A DNA stretch of 64,000 nt from Camelus bactrianus (taxonomy: Eukaryota > Chordata > Mammalia > Artiodactyla > Camelidae), in contig NC_133549.1 of NCBI RefSeq assembly GCF_048773025.1, forward strand, positions 44,764,966-44,828,965, in the 5' to 3' direction. The translations under genes were made by a program, and so were the position numbers. Numbering within the stretch: the stretch's first letter is position 1; each line of letters starts with the position of its first letter. Positions 12,200 to 22,400 of the stretch are shown here, in pieces. Below the pieces are notes generated by a model. The model did not search any database. It was given only the letters and a program-made list of their open reading frames with translations, and was not told the DNA's origin.

Positions 12200-13483
12200 A
12201 AAAATACTGTGTAGAGTTTGAGATTTATATGCAACATTTTCATTCTCAGAATGTATTTCCCTGAGGATACACAAAGAACTGTGTTCAAAAGTCAAAATAA
12301 TTCTCTTTTCCAGGCTATGTTACCATTTACATTCACTTGCTTCTGTTTATTTTTATTCTAAAGTTTGCCTTTTTAATTTTTTTGCATTAATTTTGTTTTT
12401 ATTACAAGTCAAACCATTACTTACTTTGAAAGTCAAAACTGAAAACATCCAGAGAATCAATCTATATCCCTATCACTTCTGCTCTATTTCCAGCTCCCTT
12501 CTGCCTCCTATAGGCGACTATTTGCATTAGTTTATTGTTTATCCTTCTAGTGTTTGTTTTTGCAATAAATATATGTATGTTTTCCTCCATCGTCCTGTTT
12601 TTTTTTTTTTAAGTAGCTTACACTGTCCTGACCTTGTCTATTCCACTTAACATATCCCAGAGGTCACACCATTTGTATGTCTGCACAGAACTCTGCTATA
12701 AGGATGAACTAAAATTTATTCAACCAGTCCCCCACCGAAAAGCGTTTAGGTCTTTCCAATTTGGGCTATTACGAATAAAACAGCAGTAAATAACTCTGTG
12801 AAGATGTTGCACGTGTGTGTATGTGAAAGTATATCTTCAGGACAGGGTCCTAGAAGTGAGAATCCTAGGTTAGAAGGTAAATTCATGCGTTTTGTTGGAT
12901 CCTGTCAGTATCCCTCCTTGAGGACTGAAACATGTTGTCAGCAAAGAGTACTTGTTTCCTAAGAGCATCCTATCATTAGACTTTAAGATTTTTGCTAATC
13001 TGAAATATAAACATATAATATATACATGTTCTTTGGCATGGCTATAATCTTTAATAGGAGAGTGACCGAGCATCTTTTCATGCATTTAAAGACTATTTAA
13101 AGGCCTTTCATGGTCATGGGTTTTGCCTACTTTTTATCTAGTTGTTTTTTTTTTTTCTATCTCAATTTTTAGGGACTCTTTATCTATAAGGGAGATTAGC
13201 CTTTTATCTGTGAAACATAATGCAGCTCTTTACTTCCAACTTGTTCTTTGTCTTTTGATGTTGTTTATAATTATTTTTTGCCATGAGAAAGTTCTTCATG
13301 TTTTTCTAGTTAAATTTATCCTTTTTTTATTAGTTACATCTGGATTTTAAGTCATAGATAGGGTTGTAAATAAACTTAACTGTGTTTTCTTCTGGTACAG
13401 GTATAGCTTCATTTTTACAGTTAGATCCTGATCTATTGGGAATTTTTCCTGTTGAATGGTTTGAGGTATGCATCTAAGTTTTA
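12200..13483 (-). repeat. Old LINE-1 (L1M type), antisense, left part
   Basis: Antisense 3' region of an old L1: ccagtcccccaccgaaaagcg, ggtctttccaatttgggctatt, gtcctagaagtgagaatcc, atcttttcatgcatttaaag, tttaaaggcctttcatgg. It is interrupted at 13484 by a 41-bp L1 tail and continues at 13534. Confidence 0.75.
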
Positions 13484-13524
13484 CTAATACAACACTGTAA
13501 ATTGATTATACTTCAATAAAAAAA
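13484..13524 (+). mobile_element. 41-bp LINE-1 tail insertion
   Basis: The text gtaaattgattatacttcaataaaaaaa is the known end of laurasiatherian L1 with its polyA. The flanks are TAAGTTTTA at 13475-13483 and again at 13525-13533. Removing the insert and one duplicate restores the old L1 reading gcatctaagttttatctttttcc. This is an extreme 5' truncation. Confidence 0.8.
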
Positions 13525-13533
13525 TAAGTTTTA

Positions 13534-13980
13534 TCTTTTTCCCTCTGGCTTTGCAATTGCCCAATTTATTAAAAAAAGTCCATCTTTCCCCCATTAGATA
13601 TGCCACATTCATAACATTTAATTTCCTTATATTCTTCAGTTTATTTCTGCACATTCTCATTAGTTCTTTTGGTCATGCAGAAATGACTTGCCATTTTTAT
13701 TAGAGAGGGTTCATAGTGTGCTTTAAATCTGAGAGAGCTAGTCTGTTTCCACTCCCTTGATTATCTTTTTCAGAGCTTTCTTGGCTGTTCTTGCTTGTCT
13801 CTCTCTATAAAGGAACTTTAGAATCAGCTTGTCTCTGGCATGGTTAGAGAAGAGGATCTCATTGCATCACATTAAACTTACATCCTAAACTGGAGATAAT
13901 GGACACCTTCGTGATACTGGGTCATTCTGCCCAAGAACATGAAATGTATCCACATTTGCTCAAGTCAGCTTTTGTTGGGG
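13534..13980 (-). repeat. Old LINE-1 (L1M type), antisense, right part
   Basis: Continues the element left of 13484: ccctctggctttgcaattgccc, ggctgttcttgcttgtctctc, aactttagaatcagcttgtc, ttgcatcacattaaacttac, cccaagaacatgaaatgt. The homologous consensus covers the end of ORF2 and the start of the 3' region. Confidence 0.75.
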
Positions 13981-15825
13981 GGCCCTCTGAAACCAGGGGA
14001 GGACTCCCTGGGTAGGAAAAACAGGAGACTAGTCAAGCTTCACCAGATAAGAGATGACAGAAAATTATAACCACAGCCACAGCACTGGCATCAAGGGCTT
14101 CTCCTGGCCTCTGGGACCTGAACCCTAGGAGACTGTGAGTCTTGGCTCTTTACTTCTCTGAATATCCCGTTCTTTGGACCGAGAACTCTGCCTCTCCACC
14201 CTTGCCTGCTCTATGGCTTCATCACGGCCCTGACTAATGGCGAAGACCTGGCCTCCTGATCGTCTAGGACCCCATGTATCTGCCTCCCACCCTGTCTTTG
14301 GATGACTGTTTTTGGCTGGTGGTTGGGTCGTGGGACTGATAAAGAGAAAGGAGTGTCTGAGAACCAGTCTGACCAAAGGGATGGTCATCTGCTGGGAATT
14401 AGTGAGGAATAAGATGGATCCTAAAGATGAGACTCAGTTACAAAGGGGCATGAATGACATTCAGACTTCGTTCTAGAAGAAAGCAAAAGCCTTTGAAATC
14501 TTTAAGAGAGTCAGAAGTTGGGAACACTGCCCAGGAATGAGAGTGGGGGTGGATCTAGCTACAAAGAAGAAGCAGAAGGCTGAGCAGTGACCCAGGTGCA
14601 GACCTAGGCTGGAGTGAGAGCTGGGCAAGGGTGGGAATATTACAAAGGAGAGTCTTGTTGGCAGACTGGCTCTGAGGGCTGAAGGCCAGGGAGGAGGCAC
14701 AGGTGACGCAAAGGCCAGGAGTTGTCCGTCCCGACAACAGACTATTGTCATGTTCTTACCGACCAGGGACTTGAACTGATACAACAAGTAAAAGCTGTTT
14801 TCTTCTAAGCTAGTCCCGTAATGCAGATGCTACACTCCAGGCCAATTTGATACACAGAGTATTGAGTTTACCGAACAGATGAAATAGGGAACTGATTTGT
14901 CTCACAGAAAGTGAAGCCTTGAGCTTAAAAGAGCCTTTGCCCATTTGTTCAAGTCACACATGTGTTCTCTTTCTTTCTTCCTCCCTTCCTGCCCCTCCCT
15001 ACAAAGGAGAACAGACAGACTGCTACCAGCATCTGCCTCACTTCCTGCTCTCTTGGCCTTTCCTTGGCCTCTTCTGCTATTTCCCTCCAGTGGCTTACCC
15101 AGGCTCCATGTCCTCCCAAACCTTCCTCCATCTGGGACCTTAACTGGCACTGGCCAGCTAACCAGGCATGGGCCTGACCAACAGCAAGCTCCTGCTACTT
15201 TGGTCTGCATGTGTCAGAAAGCTGCCAGGGCCACTGTTCCTGCAGGACAGCCCCCTCCACCCCCACCCGAAGAAAGGGGCCAGCACAGAGGAAAAGAGAG
15301 TGAATAGTTTGGGGGTTAAAGGGCCCTGGCTTAGGGATCAGGAAGAATGGATGGCCGTAGGAAACTGATGTCAGCGTTCTGAGTCTCAGACTCCACATCA
15401 TGAATGGTAATAATACCGTCCTCAGAGCGTTGTTGTGAGGCTGACCTTCATTGGAGGGGGTTATGATTAGAACCATGGAACCATACTGCATAGTATCAAT
15501 GCCACACCTTGCCTACTTCCTTTGGCAATTTGCCTAAACCAGCCTTGGCAGGGGAAAAGCCATCAACAGGTGGGCAGCTGAGCAGAGAGGGTGAACCGTG
15601 GCTGACTTTCTAGTTTCAGTGAGGACTTGGACTATTTCCAAGGTTCTGTAAACTGCCATAACCATGTTGCCCCACCCTGGGAAGCAATCTAGCAGAGACC
15701 ATTAAAGGCATCTCTTCTGGAAGCTGTATGTTTTCGCTAGTGGAATCCAATTTCTGTACACATGGGCCAGTGTCCAGATGCCAAATCAGAAGGCGCCTGA
15801 GCCCTCCTTGAATCCCCTCTCTTGT
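13981..15825. other. Intergenic, no gene seen
   Basis: Unique-looking and GC-richer than the L1 block to its left. Overlapping short frames at 14900-15370 (up to 120 codons, both strands) show no recognisable domain. A degraded MIR-like trace may lie near 15380-15450. Confidence 0.5.
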
Positions 15826-15829
15826 CCTC

Positions 15830-15950
15830 TAAAGGTAAGAAGTTGAGGTCAGGGAGATTAAGTGATTCACTGAAGGTCATGCTTAAGTTGGTGCCTGAAT
15901 GTCAGGGCAGGGCCCTCTGCTGAATCACAGATCTCTCTTGTGATGGCAAA
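15830..15950 (-). repeat. MIR SINE fragment
   Basis: Reverse complement of the MIR core: gtcagggagattaagtgattcactgaaggtcatg, then gcctgaatgtcagggcag. Confidence 0.6.
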
Positions 15951-15954
15951 GCCC

Positions 15955-16130
15955 TGTGACTGTCAGCTTTGGGGGTTTGAATCCTGATTCTAACATTGAT
16001 GAGTGATGTTAACTTTAGGCCAGTTACTTAACCTCTCTATGAATCAATTTCTTCACATGTAAAATGAATGTTATCCTGGTACAGGAACATGGAAAGCTTT
16101 CAGTAAGCACAGTGTTGTTTGTTGTCATTA
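15955..16130 (+). repeat. MIR SINE
   Basis: Core seen as gggtttgaatcctgattctaac, ggccagttacttaacctctctatg, ttcttcacatgtaaaatg. It lies directly beside a MIR in the opposite orientation (15830-15950). Confidence 0.75.
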
Positions 16131-16284
16131 ACACATGCAAGGAAAAGAGCCCAAGAGAAACCAGGGCTGGTCAGGTCCCATCCCCAAGCTCCAGTATAAT
16201 CTGTCTTCTTGTTCTCAAGCCACATCATTTCCCAGAACTAACTGAGACTTAAACAGGCTATCCTGCCTTTGCCCCATCGCTCGA

Positions 16285-16990
16285 AACCAGATCTCATTTT
16301 ATTTATTTTCATTAAATATTTAATACCTACAATAAGTACTAACATATCCACCACTCAACTTAAGAGATAGGACACTACTATTGCCTTTGAAGCCCTGTGT
16401 GCCCCTTCACTCCAAACCCACTCCCTGGTAACCATCCACCTGAATTTTATATTTATCATTCCCTCCCTTGGTTTGACCATGTGTGTATGTGTCCCAAATA
16501 ATAAACTAGATTTACATGTCTTTAACCTTAATATAACTGGAATCATGGTATGTGATCTTCTTTAACTCACCTTTAATGCTCAGATTATTTCTGTTATTTT
16601 TCCATACTGATAGATTGTATTTCATTCATGTTCACTGTTGAATAGTGCTCTGTTGCACAAATATGCTACAATTAATTGATTCATTTTTCTGTCGCTGGGC
16701 AATTGGGTTGTTTCCAGTGTTTTTATTTTCTATTAGAAACAGTGCTTCAATGACAATTCTTGCACGTGACCTTGGTGTACATGGTATATTCCTAGTGTTC
16801 TGTCACGTCTTAGTGCTACGTCATGACCTCATGCTGGGTCATAGGTATGTATGTCATCAAATGTATTAGGTAATACCAAAATGTTTTCAAAGTGATTGGA
16901 CCTATTTTACTTTTTCTCAGCAATGTATAGGAGTTCCAAATTTTCTTTAAGGCTGGGATTATCCATTTTTCATCTGTTAATTTAGTAATT
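16285..16990 (-). repeat. Old LINE-1 (L1M type), antisense 3' region
   Basis: Typical antisense phrases: ccctggtaaccatccacctg, ataactggaatcatggtatgtgatc, ttgaatagtgctctgttgcac, caattgggttgtttccagtg, agaaacagtgcttcaatgac. Confidence 0.75.
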
Positions 16991-19039
16991 AATTAATGTT
17001 CACGTTCACTGTGCCATGTAGTTCGAGACTGAGTGTTTATCATGGTATATTGATCTCCATGTGCTGTGGAAACCATGCTGCATGGTCTCATTCCTTTCAC
17101 AAGTCATCAGCTAAGACTTGGCATCCTCAATTTCCATGCTCACACTCACTGACCTTCTTGGGAAGCTGGTTACAGCTATGGAGCAGTCACGGCAGCCTGG
17201 AACATTCTGGGTATCATGCTACACATCACGTGGGGTAAAATGTCCAGTCTGGAAAAGCAGACTCTCATTTTTATCATGTCAGACTAGAGACAGTAAAAAG
17301 GAGAAAGACAAGTGGCTGTAAAAAGAAAAAGCAGAAGTGTAACTCTTGCCCTAGGTCTTTTTCTCAGGGGAAATAATAAGTTGCCAGCCCAGGTGCTGAA
17401 CAGACTTGTTGGTTTGGAGGAAAGGCAAGTGGCCAGTGGGGTGCACTTGATGGTAATTAAGAAGGAACAAGCAGATGATTGCCTCGTTCAGGGGAGCTGA
17501 ATTTTCCTGATCCTGATGACATTCTATGTGTCTTCACCATCCTGGTGTACTGGTTAGTTCCTTTCAGTAAAGAACTAGGGGGAAAGGATGTGTGGAGGTC
17601 TAGAGTTCCTTGGAAATACATTGCAAGAAAACTGAGCCGCTTGTTTGGGGAAAATAACCAATTGGAGAAGCCAAGTGCTTACATTTTTCTCATGAAAGAT
17701 TATCTGCTCTCTGCCGACCTGGCCAACTCAGTGGTTTGGCCAAGCAGAAGGGCTTCACCCTTCAATAGCCCTGAGGATTCTGCTCCTAAACATCTGGTTC
17801 AACTAGAAATTCAGAGGCAGTACCTGAATGTGATTAATCAAGATTTACCTGGAGAAAAACAGAGCCTCTTTTTGTACAGAGGCGTAGAAGGAAAGGAATC
17901 CATCCACCACGCCCACCTCTGCCATTGCTGCTGCCGCCTCTCATCTCCCTCCTCCTCCCCCTCCCCCCCATCCTTTGCACCCTCCTCCTTTTCCTCATCT
18001 CTTCCTCCCATTTCCCCTCTGTCTCCAGCCAGACCTCAAGTCTGTAACAGGAAAGGTAATGGGAACCCCTCTACTTTGTCCTTTCTGTGTATTCTTCAGA
18101 CCCAGGAGAGAATTGCTCACCCAGATAAATGTGCCTAATTCACAAAGGTGAGTAGCGCATTCCTGCTGGCTACAGGGAAGCATGTCCAGGTGTAAAAGGA
18201 ACTGTCTCTCTCATTTTCTTCCCCCTGACCCCAAACTATCTTCTGCTCTCTAAATGACAGACAAGTCAGAAGTTTTCAGAACAGGTAAAAGGGACCATCA
18301 AGTCTTCCACGAGGGAAGTGGACCTCTCTGGATGGGTTCAGTCCCTGCGGGTGTGGCTCCCTCCCCTCTGCTCCTCGCCAGCCTGGCTGCCTGGGACACC
18401 GCTTACTGCTCCCATGTCTGGCACGTCACTGGGTCTGGTGAGGGGATGAAAGTAAGCAGTGGACAAGAGCAGGAAGGGACAATGAGCAGAGTGGCGCCTG
18501 CTTTTCAGGGGACTTCCAAGTGACTTGATGTCAGAATTGCATTGTTGGGAGATTGTTAGATTTGTCCTCAGCTGACTTTTGGGTACAGGTTGGTTTTGTT
18601 TGAAAGCATCTGGCTATCAGCACAACTCCTGACTCCATCAACCTAATAAGGAGGCCACATGGTATGACAGAGAGCCTCTCCCCTTTCCAGATCTCCTATC
18701 TGTCTCTACTCCTTATGACCTTGCCTAGAGAACTGTCCTTCCCACTTTACATAGATCTTCAGGAAAAGGGAATTCTAACTCTCAAAGTAAACTATTACCA
18801 CAGAATCACTGTCATCTTGATATTTATTTTAAAACATTTCGGGGAGAGGAGCGAGGAGAAAGAGTACAAAATGCCATTTTCATATAATGGTCCTTTAAGT
18901 GGAAAAGCTTATCCATGACTTTACACAAATGAGCAGAAAGTCCCAAAGAGACCATCAGATGGGATTGATCCTTCTGCTTTCCCCTGAGTCCAGGAAGGGG
19001 ACAGTATGACACCTGCTGAAAACAAGGACTATATGTGTT
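16991..19039. other. Intergenic, immediately upstream of BLNK; chance-like 219-codon ORF
   Basis: Holds the longest open frame of the window, 17479-18138 (+), 219 codons. Its second half is driven by a pyrimidine-rich tract (17934-18030) giving Ser/Pro runs. I recognise no domain, and no Kozak-like start or homologue supports a protein. A strong donor-like CAAAG-GTGAGT lies at 18143-18153, just after the stop. The rest of the interval shows no clear repeat. Confidence 0.5.
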
Positions 19040-19432
19040 CAGGACAACAGGAAGTAGTGACCAGCCAGAAGCTGGTCCTGGCTTGGTTACAAATCTGGTT
19101 ATAAAAGAAAGCAGCTGGCAAGAAATTTGCATGTCCAATAGGTTTCACTATTAAAGTTTACACAACGAGGAGTAATCAGCCAAGCTGGGTAGCTGGCTGG
19201 CTATCCAGATCACATGATTATGCAGAAACATGAAACTTGACTATGTGCTCGAGCAAGTTTTACTTCTCCCTAGTGCAGGGGTGTTTGCCAGCAGGCTGCA
19301 CTCTCAGAAATCAGGCTCAAGTGATTGGGACCCTTGAGATCAAAGGCTTACCATGCTCCTCCCGAGGAGGGCCAGGGACTGCTGACGTTACCACTGGACA
19401 GTGATTTGTGGCTCAAGTAATTACCAAAAAGA
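19040..19432 (+). promoter_or_regulatory. BLNK: Probable BLNK core promoter and 5' leader with B-lymphoid motifs
   Basis: Upstream of the start codon I see, in order: AGGAAGTAG (19049-19057, ETS/PU.1-type core), TATAAAAG (19100-19107, TATA-like), CAGCTG (19112-19117, E-box of the E2A class), the octamer ATTTGCAT (19125-19132) and a CCAAT-like TCCAATA (19134-19140). The cluster fits a gene active in B cells; BLNK is known to be controlled by B-lineage factors including Pax5. If the TATA-like box is used, transcription would begin near 19130, with a leader of about 300 nt. The true start site is not visible, and single motifs of this length also arise by chance. Confidence 0.45.
19353..19385 (+). 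promoter_or_regulatory. Short upstream ORF in the BLNK leader (10 codons plus stop)
   Basis: ATG at 19353 opens a 10-codon frame (MLLPRRARDC) ending in TGA at 19383-19385, 47 nt before the BLNK start. Its start context is moderate (A at -3 as in ttaccATG, C at +4). It contains the inverted repeat CTCCTC-cc-GAGGAG. If it lies in the mature leader it could lower translation of the main frame. Whether it is transcribed depends on the unknown start site. Confidence 0.35.
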
Positions 19433-19479
19433 ATGGACAAGCTTAATAAAATAACTGTCCCTGCCAGTCAGAAGTTGAG
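19433..19479 (+). CDS. BLNK: BLNK coding exon 1 (residues 1-16, start codon)
   Basis: It starts with ATG in strong Kozak context (A at -3, G at +4) and encodes MDKLNKITVPASQKL plus the first two bases of Arg16. The next bases are a consensus donor, gtaaga. The 15 full residues are identical to the human N-terminus as I remember it. This short, basic, partly amphipathic end belongs to the region of SLP-65 reported to help it associate with vesicle membranes. The first in-frame stop upstream is close by, so no longer N-terminus is likely. The exon also carries the 5' untranslated leader, whose start I cannot fix. Confidence 0.95.
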
Positions 19480-22400
19480 GTAAGATTTTCACCAATACTC
19501 TTCCTTCTTCTTCTTCTTCTTCTTTTTTTTCCAATGATCTTACTGCGCCTCAGAAATACTGAAATCCTGAAATACTTTGCTAGTTCTAAGGCAGTGGGAT
19601 GTCAACTGCTACAGGGAAGTGGACTGAGATTTTAAAGAAATATGTAGGAACAAGTGAGCTTATTCTAGCTGGATTTTGCCAGTGGTGGATTAACATGTAA
19701 AGCTCTGAAACAATTAAAAAAGAAAAGCCAGGGGCTTAGAGGCTACCAGTGGTCAACTTACAGAGTGTAAATATAACAAGCTTTTCTAAGTAATGTTTTG
19801 TTTAATCCGAGTACTTAAATATTTCACTGTGGATTACTATTCAATGCTAAGGATTGCTGCAATAATTTGTATTCATTGTAGTTTTACTGTCTCATTTATT
19901 TGTGGGTGTATATCATAAGTGTTTTGCGGAGATTGGGTCTGTTTTTCCAGTGTCTTCATGTCCGTGTAACAATTATCTCTAAAAAACCACTTAGAGATAG
20001 AATAAACCAGAAGTGGCCCAAGCGGCAGGAATCAAGAAACTCCTCTGAGCTATGGCAAAAAAGACTTCCCAAATGTTGATTTTGAAGATCCTCTTTTTGT
20101 CTCACTGTAAGAGCATCGTGGCTTTTGGAGACTGGAAAACTGAATGTTCGATGAGTATTTTATATTCCAGCTACCGCTTGAACTTCCATTTTTCATGGGG
20201 TGAGGTGACACGTGCAGCAAGTTATCACAAATGATAAGGAGCTAGAGAATTAGAGCTTCTGAGACAGGATTTAAAAGATAGTACCCTGGCAATGGCAGAG
20301 GAACAGCCCTTCACAGTTAGAACATGGGTCATACACCTGGTAGGTGCTTGGAAAATGACAGTTTGAAAGGAACTGCTGACCTAGAATCGGGAGGCAGCAT
20401 GGCGGCGGCCAGCCTTTTCAAGGCTGTGCTGGTAAGTGCTGCCGTGTGATCTGCACGGACAGCAGACGAGAAGTTTCCTCAGTCTTGCCCTTGGCCTCAT
20501 GTTGCTACACTGTCCTGGGACGGGGGCAGGGAAAACAGTGGAAGCAGTAAGTGACTAAATGAGTAGAAGAAGGGAATTAGAGTAGCTGGAGGGATTCTGA
20601 CCGAGGAGATGTTTCAAGCAAAATAAATGAACAAACCAAACCAAATAAAGACAAACACGTAGCTACTGAGAACAGAGCAGTGGTTACCAGAGGGGAAGTA
20701 GGGGAGTGAAATGGGTAAAGAGGGTCAACTATACAATGATGGACGGAAACTAAATTTTTGGTGGTGAGCATGCTGTGGTATATACAGAAGTGGAAACATA
20801 ATGTTGTAAACGTGAAACATATAAATCAATGTTACCTCAATAAAACAAAATAAAGAGCTAGGCTTTGAGAGGCGGGTAAGATAAAAGAAGTTGGAGAATT
20901 AAAGGGCAAGCGTGCTGTGCTGGGAGGGAGGAAACATAGAAGCTGATGCTTGGGAGCTGGACTTGAGTACAGTCCATTTGTAGGATAATAAGGAGAGTTT
21001 TCTTCCCAAACAGAGGCTGTAGAGTGGGTGTGTGGGACCAGAAGGTCCTGATAAGGTTAGACGCTCAGGGTGGGGCCAGATCATGAAGGACAGTGAGGGC
21101 GTTAACCACGGAGCACTGGAGAATGGTTTGCACTGTTCCAGATGTCCTGACAACAAGCTTAAGGGAGGCTGGCAGGAGGCATTGGAGGGGGAGGGACCCC
21201 GGAGGCGGGGGTGCTCAATACGAGGGGGAGCAGTTAAGCAACTCAAGCCTCTAGCGTTGCAGCCTGGACGTTGGGGCACAGCGGTGAGAAGAGAAAGGGA
21301 AGGAGGTAGGAAGGACACGCCAAAGAAACTAACAAGGCATGGGTTTTAGGGTTTCTTTCAAATGAGCAAGAGGGTTTACAAAATCCTTTTCAGAGATATT
21401 CCATAACACAGGGCTTAACCATAACTGAGTCTTAGAACCTCTTCCAGGAAATCCAGATGGGAATTTAAACAAAGAAGGGCAATAGAGCCTAAATCACATT
21501 TTGATCCTTCCCTCAGGCACAAAGTCCAGCTTTGTCACAGGGTGGTTGATAGGCAATACACAGCCATAGATAACAGGGTAGAAAACCAAAATTGTATTGC
21601 AGATAATCATATACTAAAATTCACCTGCTCAAGTAGAAGTAACTTTTTCCCCACTTGGTTACTCAGTTGTTTTTACAGAATTGGCCTGTTTTTGGAAAAC
21701 GTGCACTGTCAACATGGAACTTTTCAAAGAAATGAAATTGCAAACACAATGAACTTGAAGCACCATTTAAAATCTTTTCTGTAATTAGATGGGATGGCAA
21801 GGAATAGGGAAATGAAATACTTGATCCCTGTGGTTTGTATCCTCTGTCCTGATTGGTTAACACACATTCATAACAGTTATAAGTGAGGAGCTGTGTTCAA
21901 ATTCTTAGGTTTATCAAAGTTTACAAGATAATTTGCTTAAATTCTTAGCCAGAAAAATATAATGTGTCCACCAAGGAGGGGTGGGTAGAAGGGATGACTC
22001 TGCTCTAGCGGGTATATTCCCAGGACTGAAACAGAAGGAGTGACCAGGAGGGAGGAAAAGCAGAGTCAACCAAGGAAAGGAGGGCAGGCAGAACTGGAAG
22101 GAAACAAGAGATTTTCAAAATGAAGGACATAGAGAAGGTTCCCAGATGCACTTTCCCAAACAGACACAGTTGGGGATGAGCAGTCAGCCTGAGAGTCTCT
22201 ACCATGGAACAACTGAGAAAGGTGAAGTGGCTAAGTTGTGTGAGAGCACAGAAATGTGTGAGCATAGAAATTTGTGAGCACAGATTCTCACTATTTTCTC
22301 CCAATGAGGCACTCCATGAAGTCAGTCTGTCTGTTAATGGGAATCCAGATCCTGTTAAAAGATCTCGGAATCTTTTAGTGGAATCTTAGCTATGATTTTT

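Noticed and set aside
17479-18138. 219-codon frame as a protein gene
   Set aside because: No recognisable domain, Ser/Pro runs caused by a pyrimidine tract, and no supporting promoter. Kept only as a low-interest finding.
1-19039. DNTT exons upstream of BLNK
   Set aside because: DNTT lies on this side of BLNK in human, but no recognisable TdT sequence appears here; it is probably beyond the left edge.
20399-20431. Alternative BLNK first exon
   Set aside because: The splice phase would throw exon 2 out of the BLNK frame.
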